The notes: generated by a model from the letters alone, not told the origin. Counted from the first letter of the stretch, positions 17,141 through 25,743 are shown. The stretch: DNA of 46,357 bases from an uncultured bacterium (GCA_902779075.1 CACZAK010000012.1:1-46357); one strand, 5' to 3'. Made by a program: numbers and translations.

Positions 17141-18244
17141 TTACTCGCTCACCCTATCCGTTGCACGGAGACGGTAGTAGGTCACTCTGCCGGGTGCCGG
17201 GATATCAATTTCCACGGTAGTCGTACCCGTCACATCAACCGTTGTCGTTTTCTCCGCATCTTTAAAAGTCTTATCGGTACCGTAATCAACCACAACCTTA
17301 CGGCCATCGTTTGCAACCGTAGTAGGAAGAGCAAGTGTCACCTTTTCTTCCGTCGTCGTAATTGACTTGACCGCGAAATCGGCCTCGCCCTGACCGTCAA
17401 ACGGATCAAAGCAGTACTTGTACTTGTCGGCAACAGTCATCGCCGTCGTGCCGTCAGCCTTCTTTGAGCTATCGTAGCTCGCCGTCGTATTCCACGCAAC
17501 GCCCATCGCGTCAAGCCATGCGCAGGGAACATCGTTAACCTCAGCATTCGCCGCAAGCGCATATCCTCCAACCCCATCATTCAGCACGAACTCGTCAATC
17601 GCGGTGCATCCGACAACCTTGACAAGGTTGTTCCCTGAACCACTCGTTGCAAGGGGATACCATGCGCCGTATGTCGCATTGCCATCTGCCTTCTCGTAAC
17701 CATATGCCGACATCACGGGTTCGCCGTTGATGCGGATCTGGCAACGATCATTCTCGTAGTTGAACAAAAGGCTCACGCGCACCCACGCATCCTCACCAGT
17801 TGGCGTTGACTGAATCCTGCACCAACCAGAATTAGAGCCGTTGGTTTTGCAGTATGCGTTGAAGTAGCCTTCCGAATCCACCGCAACGGCGATGTGCACA
17901 GACCCTGCGTCCTCAGACGGAAGCTCAAGCTCTTCATCGGGGCGTGCAGCCTGCACCATCAAGTCCAGAAGCGAACTGCTTCCAGATGCCACAACATTGG
18001 ACACAGCCCCCTCGACCGTCAAGATGTAGTTTTCCACAGCCTGAGAACCACCTGTGGGATACCCCGACAGGCTCTCTGCCGAGAACAAATAGTTACTCGC
18101 AACCCGCGTAAGGTCACCATCCCACGTACCAACATCAGCAGACGCTGTCGTGTTAAACGTATTGGTGACGCTTGTCGCGCACAATGAACCCGTCGCGAGC
18201 GCGCAGCCCGCGAGAGCCCCAAAATACTTCATTTTCAACATCAT
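17141..18244 (-). CDS. Secreted LamG-like protein, first gene of a secreted-protein operon
   Basis: This 367-aa protein has a signal peptide (MMLKMKYFGALAGCALATGSLCA). Residues ~25-210 look like a LamG/jelly-roll fold (VHIAVAVDSEGYFNAYC, WVRVSLLFNYENDRCQIRINGEPV, CTAIDEFVLNDG). A segment VPCAWLDAMGVAWN...YKYCFDPFDG follows; it resembles the VPxxWL...DPxD module common near C-termini of secreted verrucomicrobial proteins. An FN3-like end (VTYYRLRATDRV) closes the protein. AAAGGAAA lies 7 nt before the ATG, and a TTGCGC-N17-TAAACT promoter lies at 18298-18326. It starts the run of four secreted genes that continues into the TPR membrane protein. Confidence 0.75.
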   Translation of the reverse strand: MMLKMKYFGALAGCALATGSLCATSVTNTFNTTASADVGTWDGDLTRVASNYLFSAESLSGYPTGGSQAVENYILTVEGAVSNVVASGSSSLLDLMVQAARPDEELELPSEDAGSVHIAVAVDSEGYFNAYCKTNGSNSGWCRIQSTPTGEDAWVRVSLLFNYENDRCQIRINGEPVMSAYGYEKADGNATYGAWYPLATSGSGNNLVKVVGCTAIDEFVLNDGVGGYALAANAEVNDVPCAWLDAMGVAWNTTASYDSSKKADGTTAMTVADKYKYCFDPFDGQGEADFAVKSITTTEEKVTLALPTTVANDGRKVVVDYGTDKTFKDAEKTTTVDVTGTTTVEIDIPAPGRVTYYRLRATDRVSE

Positions 18245-18297
18245 AAACGTTTCCTTTCGGTTGATCAGACCTGATGCCTCTGAGCAGAGACGCCGCT

Positions 18298-18326
18298 AGT
18301 TTACCAAGTTTCCGTTCGCCGCGCAA
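18298..18326 (-). promoter_or_regulatory. Promoter of the secreted-protein operon
   Basis: On the minus strand TTGCGC (18321-18326), 17 bp and TAAACT (18298-18303). An A/T tract lies just upstream (18338-18358). The expected leader contains two small palindromes, CTCTG-ag-CAGAG and ATCAG-ac-CTGAT (18265-18290). The layout matches the promoters at 25715-25743 and 31103-31131. Confidence 0.5.
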
Positions 18327-18387
18327 GGGGGGCAACGAAAAAAAATAAAAAAAGTTTTTCATGGGCGGCACCTCCTTCTACGAGGGG

Positions 18388-19392
18388 TTAAAGCGCGCTG
18401 CGGTCGCAAAGTGCCGACACAAACAGGGCCTTTATGGTGTGCATGCGGTTTTCGGACTCGTCGAACACCTTCGAGTACTTCGACTCGAACACCTCGTCCG
18501 TCACCTCCAGCGCACCGCTCTCGCGCGTTACGTCCGTCTCGTGGTCGTGGAACGCGGGCAGGCAGTGCAGGAATAGAAGCCGCCCGTCGATGTTGCCCGT
18601 CGCGCGCATGAGGTCCATGTTGATCTGGTAGGGACGCAGCAACTTGATGCGCTCTGCCGTCTTCGACTCCTCGCCCATCGACACCCACACGTCGGTGTAG
18701 AGCACGTTCGCGCCCTTCACGCCTTTCACGGGATCGTCGAACACGCGCACGTCCACGCCGTTGCGCCGCGCGACCTCCTCCGCCTCGGCGAGCACGCGCT
18801 CGTCCGGCCACAGTTCCTTCGGCGTGCAGCACACGTACCGGACGCCCGCCTTCGCGCAGCCCATCATGAGCGAGTTCGCCACGTTGTTGCGTCCGTCGCC
18901 CACGTAGGCCACGGTGCAGTTCTCAAGCGATCCGAAGTTCTCGCGGATCGTGAGGAGGTCGGCGAGTATCTGCGTGGGGTGGTAGTCGTCGGTGAGACCG
19001 TTCCACACCGGCACGCCCGAATATTTCGCGAGGTCCTCGACCGTCTTCTGCGCAAAGCCGCGGAAGAGGATGCCGTCGTAGATGCGGCCAAGCACGCGCG
19101 CGGTGTCCTTCACGGACTCCTTCTTGCCAAAGTGGATGTCGGGTCGCGTGAGGTACTCCGCGTTGCCGCCCTCGTCGCGGATGGCAATAAGGGAAGAGTT
19201 GCGCGTGCGCGTGGACGACTTCTCGAAAATGAGCGCGACGTTCTTGCGGTGCAGCAGGTCGCCGCGAATCCCGGCCTTGCGGCGCGCCTTCAGTTGCGCT
19301 GCAAGGTCGATGAGGCTCATCATCTCCTCGTCGGTGAACGAGGTCATCCGCATGAGCGACCTGTTATACAGTTCTGGCATCCATGTGAGCAT
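18388..19392 (-). CDS. argF: Ornithine carbamoyltransferase
   Basis: This 334-aa cytoplasmic enzyme converts ornithine and carbamoyl phosphate to citrulline (arginine synthesis), or the reverse in arginine catabolism (arcB). The carbamoyl-phosphate loop is FEKSSTRTRNSS (residue ~55). HPTQ (~135) and HCLP (FLHCLPAFHD, ~276) are the other family signatures, and DxxxSMG is present as DVWVSMGEE. The Cys-Leu-Pro form supports ornithine rather than aspartate as substrate. GGAGAAG lies 6 nt before the ATG at 19392. It appears monocistronic with its own promoter (19429-19457); biosynthetic versus catabolic use cannot be settled here. Confidence 0.93.
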   Translation of the reverse strand: MLTWMPELYNRSLMRMTSFTDEEMMSLIDLAAQLKARRKAGIRGDLLHRKNVALIFEKSSTRTRNSSLIAIRDEGGNAEYLTRPDIHFGKKESVKDTARVLGRIYDGILFRGFAQKTVEDLAKYSGVPVWNGLTDDYHPTQILADLLTIRENFGSLENCTVAYVGDGRNNVANSLMMGCAKAGVRYVCCTPKELWPDERVLAEAEEVARRNGVDVRVFDDPVKGVKGANVLYTDVWVSMGEESKTAERIKLLRPYQINMDLMRATGNIDGRLLFLHCLPAFHDHETDVTRESGALEVTDEVFESKYSKVFDESENRMHTIKALFVSALCDRSAL

Positions 19393-19428
19393 GTCTTCTT
19401 CTCCACTTTCCTTTTTTGGGAAAGGAAA

Positions 19429-19457
19429 AGTTTACCATAATCCGCCTTTGTGCGCCA
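19429..19457 (-). promoter_or_regulatory. Probable promoter of argF
   Basis: On the minus strand TGGCGC (19452-19457), 17 bp and TAAACT (19429-19434), ending 36 bp before the argF ATG. The -10 and the spacing are the same as at 18298-18326. The MITE target duplication begins 19 bp further upstream. Confidence 0.4.
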
Positions 19458-19476
19458 TTGCGAATTTTAGCCTTGC

Positions 19477-19719
19477 GTCAATCAGGGCGCATCTGCGTAA
19501 TTCACCGCCGAGTCTTCTGAAGATTGGAAACAACTATTTGAAACAACTTGCCTTTGGCGCGCGGGCTAACTCGCCCGCGCCCATTTGCCAATCCTCAAAC
19601 TACAACAATTCTGAATGTTCAAGGTGCGTCCGCAGGATAATGTTGTTCTTGAAAGTTGTCATGGTTGTTTCCAAATCCCAATACGTACGGGTGAAAAATA
19701 CAGATGCGCCCGTCAATCA
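19477..19719 (+). mobile_element. MITE-like element with TIRs and 8-bp target duplication
   Basis: The element spans 19485-19711 (227 bp). Its ends GGGCGCATCTG and CAGATGCGCCC are 11-bp perfect inverted repeats that continue imperfectly to about 22 bp (...TTCACC). GTCAATCA is repeated exactly on both sides (19477-19484 and 19712-19719), as an 8-bp target site duplication. No ORF is inside, so any transposase must act in trans. The centre holds a perfect hairpin GCGCGGGC-taactc-GCCCGCGC. The right target copy contains the stop codon of the PD40 cytochrome gene. A second, inverted copy lies at 43543-43741. Confidence 0.85.
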
Positions 19720-21968
19720 CGGCCGTATTCGGCCGATGCGGTGCGGCGGCGCTTTTCGACGCACGACTTCCAACGGGCGCATTCGGCTTCGGACCAGTCC
19801 GCGCCCTCCGCATAGTCGCCGCAGAACGGCACGCCGAGGTCAATCCAGCAGGCAAGCGTGCGTTTCTCTTTGTCCGTGATGCCCTTCGCGTGTCCCTTGT
19901 CGAGCTTCTCCGTGAAGAGACGGCTCACGCGCGAGCCGTTGACGAGCGGCGGAATCGGCGTGGGTTCGGACGCGGAGTGTATCCAGTTCACGTAGCCCTT
20001 GGGATCGTTGGGATTCGCCCCCCAATGCTGGTCTTTGGTTTTCGCCCCAAATTGGCGCGCGCACGTAAGCGACACATAAGCCTGCGACCAGCGGCGTTTC
20101 GACCGCGCATCGGACACGGGGGCGTCCGTGAAGTCGGGAATGTTCGCGTTCTTCTGCGGATTGTGGCAGGCCACGCACCGGCGATTGAGGATAGGCTGAA
20201 CGTCCTTGGGGAAACTGAATCCGCGCGGCGGCTTCTTGAGCGAGGCGAGCGCCCGCCCAGCCTCCACGTTGCCGCTCCTGAAATCCGGTGCCTGGTTGAG
20301 CGGTTCATGACAGCCCACGCAACTCGCGGTCTCGCCGGGCTGGAGCGTGGTCCAGCTACGCATCGACTGCACCATCCGGCCCTTTTCGTCGAGGAGCATG
20401 AAGTAAATCGGCGTGCGACACGGCACCTCGACCGCCACCGATCCGTCCTCCGCCACGGGCACTTCCCCGAGCACGCGTTTCACGCCCCACGTGCCGTTGC
20501 CGAGGGCCGGCGGCGTGCAGGAGAGCCCCCCGCCGCCGGGGCCGACATTGCCGTTGTGGCCGATGCCCGCCGGACGGTAGTCGATCGAGACGACGCGCAT
20601 GGACTTCACCGTTCCGCGCGGCACGCCCTTCATCGCGTCGCCCACATACACGTCGCGTATCGCCACGACACCGGTCTTGAGGCTCTCGTCCGGCACCACC
20701 GACGAGCGGTTCGGCAGGTCGCGCGCACGCACCGGCACAGGACGTCCACACGGGACCTTGCCGTTCTGCGCGACGAGTAACTCGCGTGCACCATTCACGT
20801 CTGTCCAGTACAACGCGAACGGTGCCCTGTGGTCGCGGTATTGCGGGTGCTTCCCATGGTCGCGCTTCCAACCCTGCGGGAGAAACGACAGCACGACGTT
20901 GTTCTCATCTATCGGATAGGGATAGGCAGCCACGCGGCCCTGCTGTCCGTCGGCGTCCACCTTGCGCGCCGTGGCGCGGCGGAGCGGCTCCAGCTGCCAC
21001 GCGCCCTGTGCCTCCTCGCGGCCTTCGCGCGGGTCAAAGCGCATGAGTTCGCCGGGCTGGAGGGAATGGTGCCCCGTGCAGATGCCGAAGAAGAGCGGAC
21101 TGTTCGGCACGGCGCGGGCGTGGATGAGCGTGGTGGGGAACCAGGAGTTGCCGCCGTAGTAGGCGCGCGGGTTCGTGCCGTCCACGTTCATCGAGAAGAG
21201 CGGCTGGGGGTACATCTGCGAGCGGTCGTTGTATTCCCACCGGGTGTAGAGGATGCGGGCGTCCCACGTGAGCGTGGGATAGTTGTCGTGCACCTGGTCG
21301 TAGGTGATGCGCGTGATCTTGGAGCCGTCCGCCTCGCAGCGGTAGAGGTTGCTCACCTCGGTCCACCAGCAGTCCACGATCTGCATACAGCGCGTGGAGT
21401 TGAAGAGGATGTGTCCGTCGGGAAGGTAACAGCCCTCGTAGTCGGCCACGCCCTTGCCGAAGGTGAGCTGACGCACCTTGCGCGTCGCAAGTTCCATCTC
21501 GTAGAGGTGGAAGTCATCGCCCCGGTCACTTGCCTTGAAGGAGTAGAGGATGCGCTTTCCGTCCGGCGACACGTCCACGTCACGGAAGCATCCCTCCTTC
21601 GATGCCAGAAGGACCGTCTCGCTCCAGAGGCCGTTCGGCTGGAACTCGGCGAGACAGAGACTCGACCCGATCTGCAGATACGTGCGCTCGCTTTGCGCGT
21701 CGGAGAGCGCCTCCGTGTAGGCGTAGTGCGAGCCGCCCATCACGTAGTGGCGACAATAGACCCAGCGGCGTGCGAATGCCGCGACGTCCTTCAGACGCTT
21801 CGCGCGTCGCGCAAGGCTGTCCTTCCGGTATTCGGCCTCCGTCTTGCCCTTCGGCAGGCCGCCGTCCTGCGCCAGCCAATCCGCCATCAGCTCATCCACC
21901 GGCTGTGCACCTCCGGCGACAGACACCCCTATTATGAAAAGCGGTAGCATGTATAGTTTATTCAGCAT
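19713..21968 (-). CDS. Exported PD40 beta-propeller with two c-type haem motifs
   Basis: This 751-aa protein has a signal peptide (MLNKLYMLPLFIIGVSVAGG). Residues ~115-300 contain TolB/PD40-type blades (DVDVSPDGKRILYSF, CYLPDGHILFNSTRCM, TLTWDARILYTRWEYND). Two CxxCH haem c sites follow: CVGCH near residue 550 and CVACH near 597, the latter in a ...ILNRRCVACHNPQ context typical of planctomycete/verrucomicrobial cytochromes. The layout resembles the propeller-plus-haem arrangement annotated as hydrazine-synthase-alpha-like in many PVC genomes; hydrazine synthesis itself is not implied. It is probably a periplasmic electron-transfer or substrate-binding protein. It lies 9 bp after the decarboxylase gene. 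A MITE inserted immediately behind its stop codon. Confidence 0.8.
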   Translation of the reverse strand: MLNKLYMLPLFIIGVSVAGGAQPVDELMADWLAQDGGLPKGKTEAEYRKDSLARRAKRLKDVAAFARRWVYCRHYVMGGSHYAYTEALSDAQSERTYLQIGSSLCLAEFQPNGLWSETVLLASKEGCFRDVDVSPDGKRILYSFKASDRGDDFHLYEMELATRKVRQLTFGKGVADYEGCYLPDGHILFNSTRCMQIVDCWWTEVSNLYRCEADGSKITRITYDQVHDNYPTLTWDARILYTRWEYNDRSQMYPQPLFSMNVDGTNPRAYYGGNSWFPTTLIHARAVPNSPLFFGICTGHHSLQPGELMRFDPREGREEAQGAWQLEPLRRATARKVDADGQQGRVAAYPYPIDENNVVLSFLPQGWKRDHGKHPQYRDHRAPFALYWTDVNGARELLVAQNGKVPCGRPVPVRARDLPNRSSVVPDESLKTGVVAIRDVYVGDAMKGVPRGTVKSMRVVSIDYRPAGIGHNGNVGPGGGGLSCTPPALGNGTWGVKRVLGEVPVAEDGSVAVEVPCRTPIYFMLLDEKGRMVQSMRSWTTLQPGETASCVGCHEPLNQAPDFRSGNVEAGRALASLKKPPRGFSFPKDVQPILNRRCVACHNPQKNANIPDFTDAPVSDARSKRRWSQAYVSLTCARQFGAKTKDQHWGANPNDPKGYVNWIHSASEPTPIPPLVNGSRVSRLFTEKLDKGHAKGITDKEKRTLACWIDLGVPFCGDYAEGADWSEAECARWKSCVEKRRRTASAEYGRD

Positions 21969-21977
21969 GGTTCTTCC

Positions 21978-24119
21978 TTATGTAAGCATTTGGACGCGGG
22001 ACTCTTCGTCCTTGTTGAGGACCTCGACAAAGTACGGGGCGTGTCCGCCGCGGCAGAAGAGCCCGTGGACGGCACCGGGACCATCCGCGGCAATGACGTC
22101 GCGGATGAGCCGGATCATCGCCTTCGTGATCCGCAACCCCGGGATAAACACCGGAATGCCGGGCGGATACGGCACGAGGAACTGCGAGGCGATGCGTCCC
22201 TCGGACTGTTCGATCTGCACGAGCTCGCCGTCGCAGAGCGCCGCATCGCGCGGCAGCGCGACGGGCTGTCCGGACACCGCCTCCAGGATACGCCCTCCTC
22301 CCCCATTCGTCGCCGGGGGCGCACCGATCAGGCGGGCGTTCTGTCGGCAGACACGGAAGAGATACTCGAAATGCTCCTCCATCGTACCCGCCGTCACAAG
22401 GAACAGCACGGTGGTGGCGCTCGACTTCTCCCACTGGATGTGCGCCTTGAGGAGCGCCTTCTTGAAGACGGCACAGGCCGTCGGCGACTTGAGCTGCAGC
22501 ACGATCTTCAGCGGGTCCTTCAGATAGCCGGCCGCACGCCAGTCTGCCGCACGCCCAGCAATCTCCTCCAACCCGGCGAAACAGGCGTTCTCCGGCTTGC
22601 CGCACACGTCGGAAACCCGCTTGCGGAACGCCGCCGTCCAGCGCAGGCGTTCGTCGATCAGCTTCAGCCCCTCCAGACGCATCTGCACGCCTGCCACGTC
22701 GAGCGCCGCGAGGAACGGGTAGTGCGGCGAGGTGGAGTGCCAGTAACGGAGAATTTCGTGCAAATCGTGTGAGAATTTCTCGTAACTTCCGCGTCCGTGG
22801 AGCGTGAAGCGCTTCCGCAGCCAGCGGAACGCCGGCGAGGAATCTTCTTCCAGCAACTGCTTGAAGCGCGTGGCGACGTGGATCATCGACGCCTGCGAGA
22901 ACGCCGCGAGCGTCTTGTGGGTGGACTGCACCGAGAAGTGCGCGCCGCACGTCTCGTTCACGGCGTTGTAGCGCACCGTGTCGCCCTTCCCGCGTCCGAA
23001 CGTGTAGAACGGATGGAAGTTGAGGTGCGCGGCCCACGCCTCGTCCGCATAGAACAGCACACCCGCCTTCTCGCAGAGACGCGCGATCTCCCACACGGGG
23101 TAGAGCACGCCCTCGTAGGTGCAGGTGGTGAGGACGAGGAGCCGCGCGCCGACGGCTGACGCCAGCTCGTGCTGGATGTCCTCGAGGGCCACAGGCCCCC
23201 ACACGCCCAGCCGGGCGTTCCAGCGGGCGGGCAGGTAACGCGGCACCGCGCCGGAGGTCACTACGGCGTGGTGGACGCTCTTGTGGCAGTTGCGGTCGAT
23301 CAGCACCGTCTCGCCCGGACGCAGCAGCGTCATCAGCATCGCCTTGTTCGAGGTGGACGTGCCGTTCGTGATGTAGCAGCTCTGCGCCGTGCCGAAGATC
23401 TCGCTCGTGAGCTTCTGCGCCTCGGAGAGGGGCGTGCGCGCCTCGGGGCTGGAGAGGTCGCCCAGCGACTCCACCGACACGGAGAGGTCGGCGCGGAAGA
23501 TCGTCCCGCCGTAGGACTCGAAGAACCCGCGCAGGAACGGCGACGTGGAGAACGCGCGCCCGCCGTTGTGTCCGGGCGTGTGCCAGTTCGTGCCGGCCTT
23601 CGTGGTCACGTACTGACGGAGCGCCGTCGAGAAGCGCGGCATCCAGAAACTCTTGAAGAGATGCACGATTCGCTCGCGGCACTTCGCCGGATGCGTGAAG
23701 ACGGCGAAGTCCTTCTTCGTCCAGCGGCGCGCAGGGAGCGCCACGTCGGGATGGCCCGGACGCGTCACCACCACCTTGGGGATGGCGGGGAAGAAGAGCT
23801 TCATCCAGGCGCGCAGCGGACGCCCCTCGATGTCGGCGGACATGAATCCGTCGTCGATGAGGAACAGGCAGCACGCGCGCCCGGCGTCCGTCAGCACCCC
23901 GCGCGGCCCGCCGCTCGTGAAGAGCGCACGCGCCAGGTCGTCCGGCGCATGGACGGTCACGAGCTTCAGCGGCGGGTAGTCAAGCGGACTGCGCGCGTCG
24001 AACGTCTCGCGGCAGAAGTCGCGGAACGCATCCGAGAGGCCGTACTCCACCACCGGCAGGTTCTTCGCGTCCAGCCGGTGCGGCGCGTGGAGATAGAAAA
24101 CCGTCAGCGTCCTGATCAC
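21978..24119 (-). CDS. PLP-dependent Orn/Lys/Arg decarboxylase
   Basis: This 713-aa protein is the length of enterobacterial SpeC/AdiA-type enzymes. It decarboxylates a basic amino acid to a polyamine or its precursor. It has an N-terminal wing-like domain (~1-120), then the major PLP domain: HTPGHNGG (~187), NGTSTSNKA (~252), ADEAWAAHL (~350) and the cofactor lysine in STHK (~398). The C-terminal domain includes PYPPGIPVFIPG (~648). The start is GTG at 24119, only 4 bp after the araA stop. Substrate (ornithine, lysine or arginine) is not decidable by eye; the nearby ornithine carbamoyltransferase makes ornithine or arginine attractive. Confidence 0.9.
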   Translation of the reverse strand: MIRTLTVFYLHAPHRLDAKNLPVVEYGLSDAFRDFCRETFDARSPLDYPPLKLVTVHAPDDLARALFTSGGPRGVLTDAGRACCLFLIDDGFMSADIEGRPLRAWMKLFFPAIPKVVVTRPGHPDVALPARRWTKKDFAVFTHPAKCRERIVHLFKSFWMPRFSTALRQYVTTKAGTNWHTPGHNGGRAFSTSPFLRGFFESYGGTIFRADLSVSVESLGDLSSPEARTPLSEAQKLTSEIFGTAQSCYITNGTSTSNKAMLMTLLRPGETVLIDRNCHKSVHHAVVTSGAVPRYLPARWNARLGVWGPVALEDIQHELASAVGARLLVLTTCTYEGVLYPVWEIARLCEKAGVLFYADEAWAAHLNFHPFYTFGRGKGDTVRYNAVNETCGAHFSVQSTHKTLAAFSQASMIHVATRFKQLLEEDSSPAFRWLRKRFTLHGRGSYEKFSHDLHEILRYWHSTSPHYPFLAALDVAGVQMRLEGLKLIDERLRWTAAFRKRVSDVCGKPENACFAGLEEIAGRAADWRAAGYLKDPLKIVLQLKSPTACAVFKKALLKAHIQWEKSSATTVLFLVTAGTMEEHFEYLFRVCRQNARLIGAPPATNGGGGRILEAVSGQPVALPRDAALCDGELVQIEQSEGRIASQFLVPYPPGIPVFIPGLRITKAMIRLIRDVIAADGPGAVHGLFCRGGHAPYFVEVLNKDEESRVQMLT

Positions 24120-24123
24120 GGCG

Positions 24124-25602
24124 TCACTTCAGCTTCCATGCGAGGTCGTTGAGGAAGAGTTCCTTCTCAAGGCTCTCGACCGTGGTGTCCTTCGTGATGT
24201 GGACGAACTCGATGCCCATGATGGCGGCGAAGTCGTGCATCTGCTCGGCGGTGACGTCGTACGTGAGCGTGGTGTGGTGCGCGCCGCCCGCCGTGATCCA
24301 GCACTCGACGCCGCGCTTGAGGTCGGGCATCGCCCGCCACATCACGCGCGCGACGGGCAGGTTCGGCATCTTGTAGATGGGCTTCACGCATTCGATGTCC
24401 TGCACGATCATGCGCAGGCGCCCGCCCATGTCGACGAGCGAGATCACAATCGCCTTGCCGGCGCGTCCCTCGAAGACGAGGCGCGCGGGGTCGGCCTTGC
24501 CGCCGATGCCGAGCGGATGCACCTCGACCTTCGGCTTCGCCGCCGCGATGGAGGGACACACCTCCAACATGTGCGCGCCGAGCGAGTATTCCTTGCCCTT
24601 CGCGAGCTCGTAGGTGTAGTCCTCCATGAACGCGGTGCCGCCCTTCTGTCCCTCGCTCATCGCCTTGACGATGGCCGTCATCGCGGCCACCTTCCAGTCG
24701 CCCTCCGCACCGTAGCCGTAGCCCTGCGCCATGAGGCGCTGCGAGGCGAGGCCGGGGAGCTGTTGCATGCCGTAGAGGTCCTCGAAGGTGTTGGTATAGG
24801 CTGCGCAGCCTTCCGCGTCCAGCATCTTCTTCATCGCGATCTCCTCGCGCGCCTGATAGCGGACGGCCTCCAGGTTCTTCGTGTTGAAGGCGTAGAGCTT
24901 CTTATATTCCTTCACGAGCGCGTCCACTTCGGCGTCCGTGACGGCGTCGATGTACTCGACGAGCGTGCCGACCGGCCACGTGTTGACCTGCCAGCCCATA
25001 ACCTCCTGCACGCCCACCTTGTCGCCCTCGGTCACGGCCACGTTGCGCATGTTGTCGCCGAAGCGCATGACCTTGAGCGCGCGGGAGAAGGCGACGCCCA
25101 CCGCGACGCGCATCCACGCGGCGAGCCGGGCGGCTACGTCCGCGTCCTGCCAGTGTCCCGCGATCACCTTGCGCGTCATGCGGAGGCGCGCGCCGATGAA
25201 GCCGTGCTCGCGGTCGCCGTGGGCCGCCTGGTTGAGGTTCATGAAGTCCATGTCGATGCCCGTGTCGGGGATCGAGCGGTTGTACTGCGTGGCGAGGTGG
25301 CACCACGGCTTCTGGAGAAGCTTGAGTCCGTTGAGCCACATCTTGGACGGCGAGAACGTGTGGCACCACGTGATCACGCCCGCGCAGGCGTCGGAGGCGT
25401 TCGCGGCCTTGATGGTCTCGGTGGCCTCCTCGGAGGTCTTGACGACGGTCTTGAACACGATCTTGCAGGGGAACTTGCCGCCCTTGTTCAGCTTGTCGAC
25501 CATCTCCGCCGCGCGCTTCGCGACGGTGTCCAGCACTTCGGGTCCGTAGAGGAACTGGCTGCCGACGACAAACCAGAACTCGTAGTCTTTCATCTTCTTC
25601 AT
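24124..25602 (-). CDS. araA: L-arabinose isomerase
   Basis: This 492-aa cytoplasmic enzyme converts L-arabinose to L-ribulose. The N-terminal signature is YEFWFVVGSQFLYGP (E. coli VWFVIGSQHLYGP, so His is replaced by Phe here). HTFSPSKMWLNG, PDTGIDMDFMNLNQAAHGDRE and FEDLYGMQQLPGL match the family. The start at 25602 aligns with known N-termini; an in-frame ATG at 25632 is possible, and neither has a strong ribosome site. No araB or araD is nearby, so the pathway must be completed elsewhere. It is led by a conserved promoter/leader (25640-25743) and followed closely by the decarboxylase and PD40 genes. Confidence 0.96.
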   Translation of the reverse strand: MKKMKDYEFWFVVGSQFLYGPEVLDTVAKRAAEMVDKLNKGGKFPCKIVFKTVVKTSEEATETIKAANASDACAGVITWCHTFSPSKMWLNGLKLLQKPWCHLATQYNRSIPDTGIDMDFMNLNQAAHGDREHGFIGARLRMTRKVIAGHWQDADVAARLAAWMRVAVGVAFSRALKVMRFGDNMRNVAVTEGDKVGVQEVMGWQVNTWPVGTLVEYIDAVTDAEVDALVKEYKKLYAFNTKNLEAVRYQAREEIAMKKMLDAEGCAAYTNTFEDLYGMQQLPGLASQRLMAQGYGYGAEGDWKVAAMTAIVKAMSEGQKGGTAFMEDYTYELAKGKEYSLGAHMLEVCPSIAAAKPKVEVHPLGIGGKADPARLVFEGRAGKAIVISLVDMGGRLRMIVQDIECVKPIYKMPNLPVARVMWRAMPDLKRGVECWITAGGAHHTTLTYDVTAEQMHDFAAIMGIEFVHITKDTTVESLEKELFLNDLAWKLK

Positions 25603-25639
25603 ATCTGAGGTAGGCCTTTGCGGAACCTTCATTCGCGCC

Positions 25640-25714
25640 GTTCGCGAGGCAAGCCACGCGGCTTGGCGGAACTCACGGAAACTACACTGCGCGTCTGAAA
25701 AGTTCAGCGCGGTT
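25640..25714 (-). ncRNA. Conserved two-hairpin leader of araA (candidate structured RNA)
   Basis: On the transcript strand this leader has CTGAA-ctt-TTCAG (25695-25707) flanked by CGCG on both sides. Then comes a linker with a conserved GCGCAG, and then CAAGCC-gcgt-GGCTTG (25650-25665). It aligns with the leader at 31030-31102 over its whole length. In the second stem one A-U pair is G-C in the other copy, both sides changing. It may be a regulatory RNA or a mobile palindrome carrying a promoter. Confidence 0.45.
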
Positions 25715-25743
25715 AGTATGCCAAATCCGCATACTTAGCGCAA
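25715..25743 (-). promoter_or_regulatory. Promoter of araA operon
   Basis: On the minus strand TTGCGC (25738-25743), 17 bp and CATACT (25715-25720). The spacer segment CGGATTTG is identical at the promoter of the 1176-aa surface protein. The expected mRNA start is about 105 nt before araA. Confidence 0.5.

Noticed and set aside
16352..18244. Pseudopilin (Verru_Chthon-type) cassette
   Set aside because: None of the four secreted proteins has a prepilin N-terminal motif; they have ordinary signal peptides.
18331..18387. Intrinsic terminator of argF
   Set aside because: There is a long A/T tract after the stop, but the only hairpin before it has a 4-bp stem, so I do not call it.
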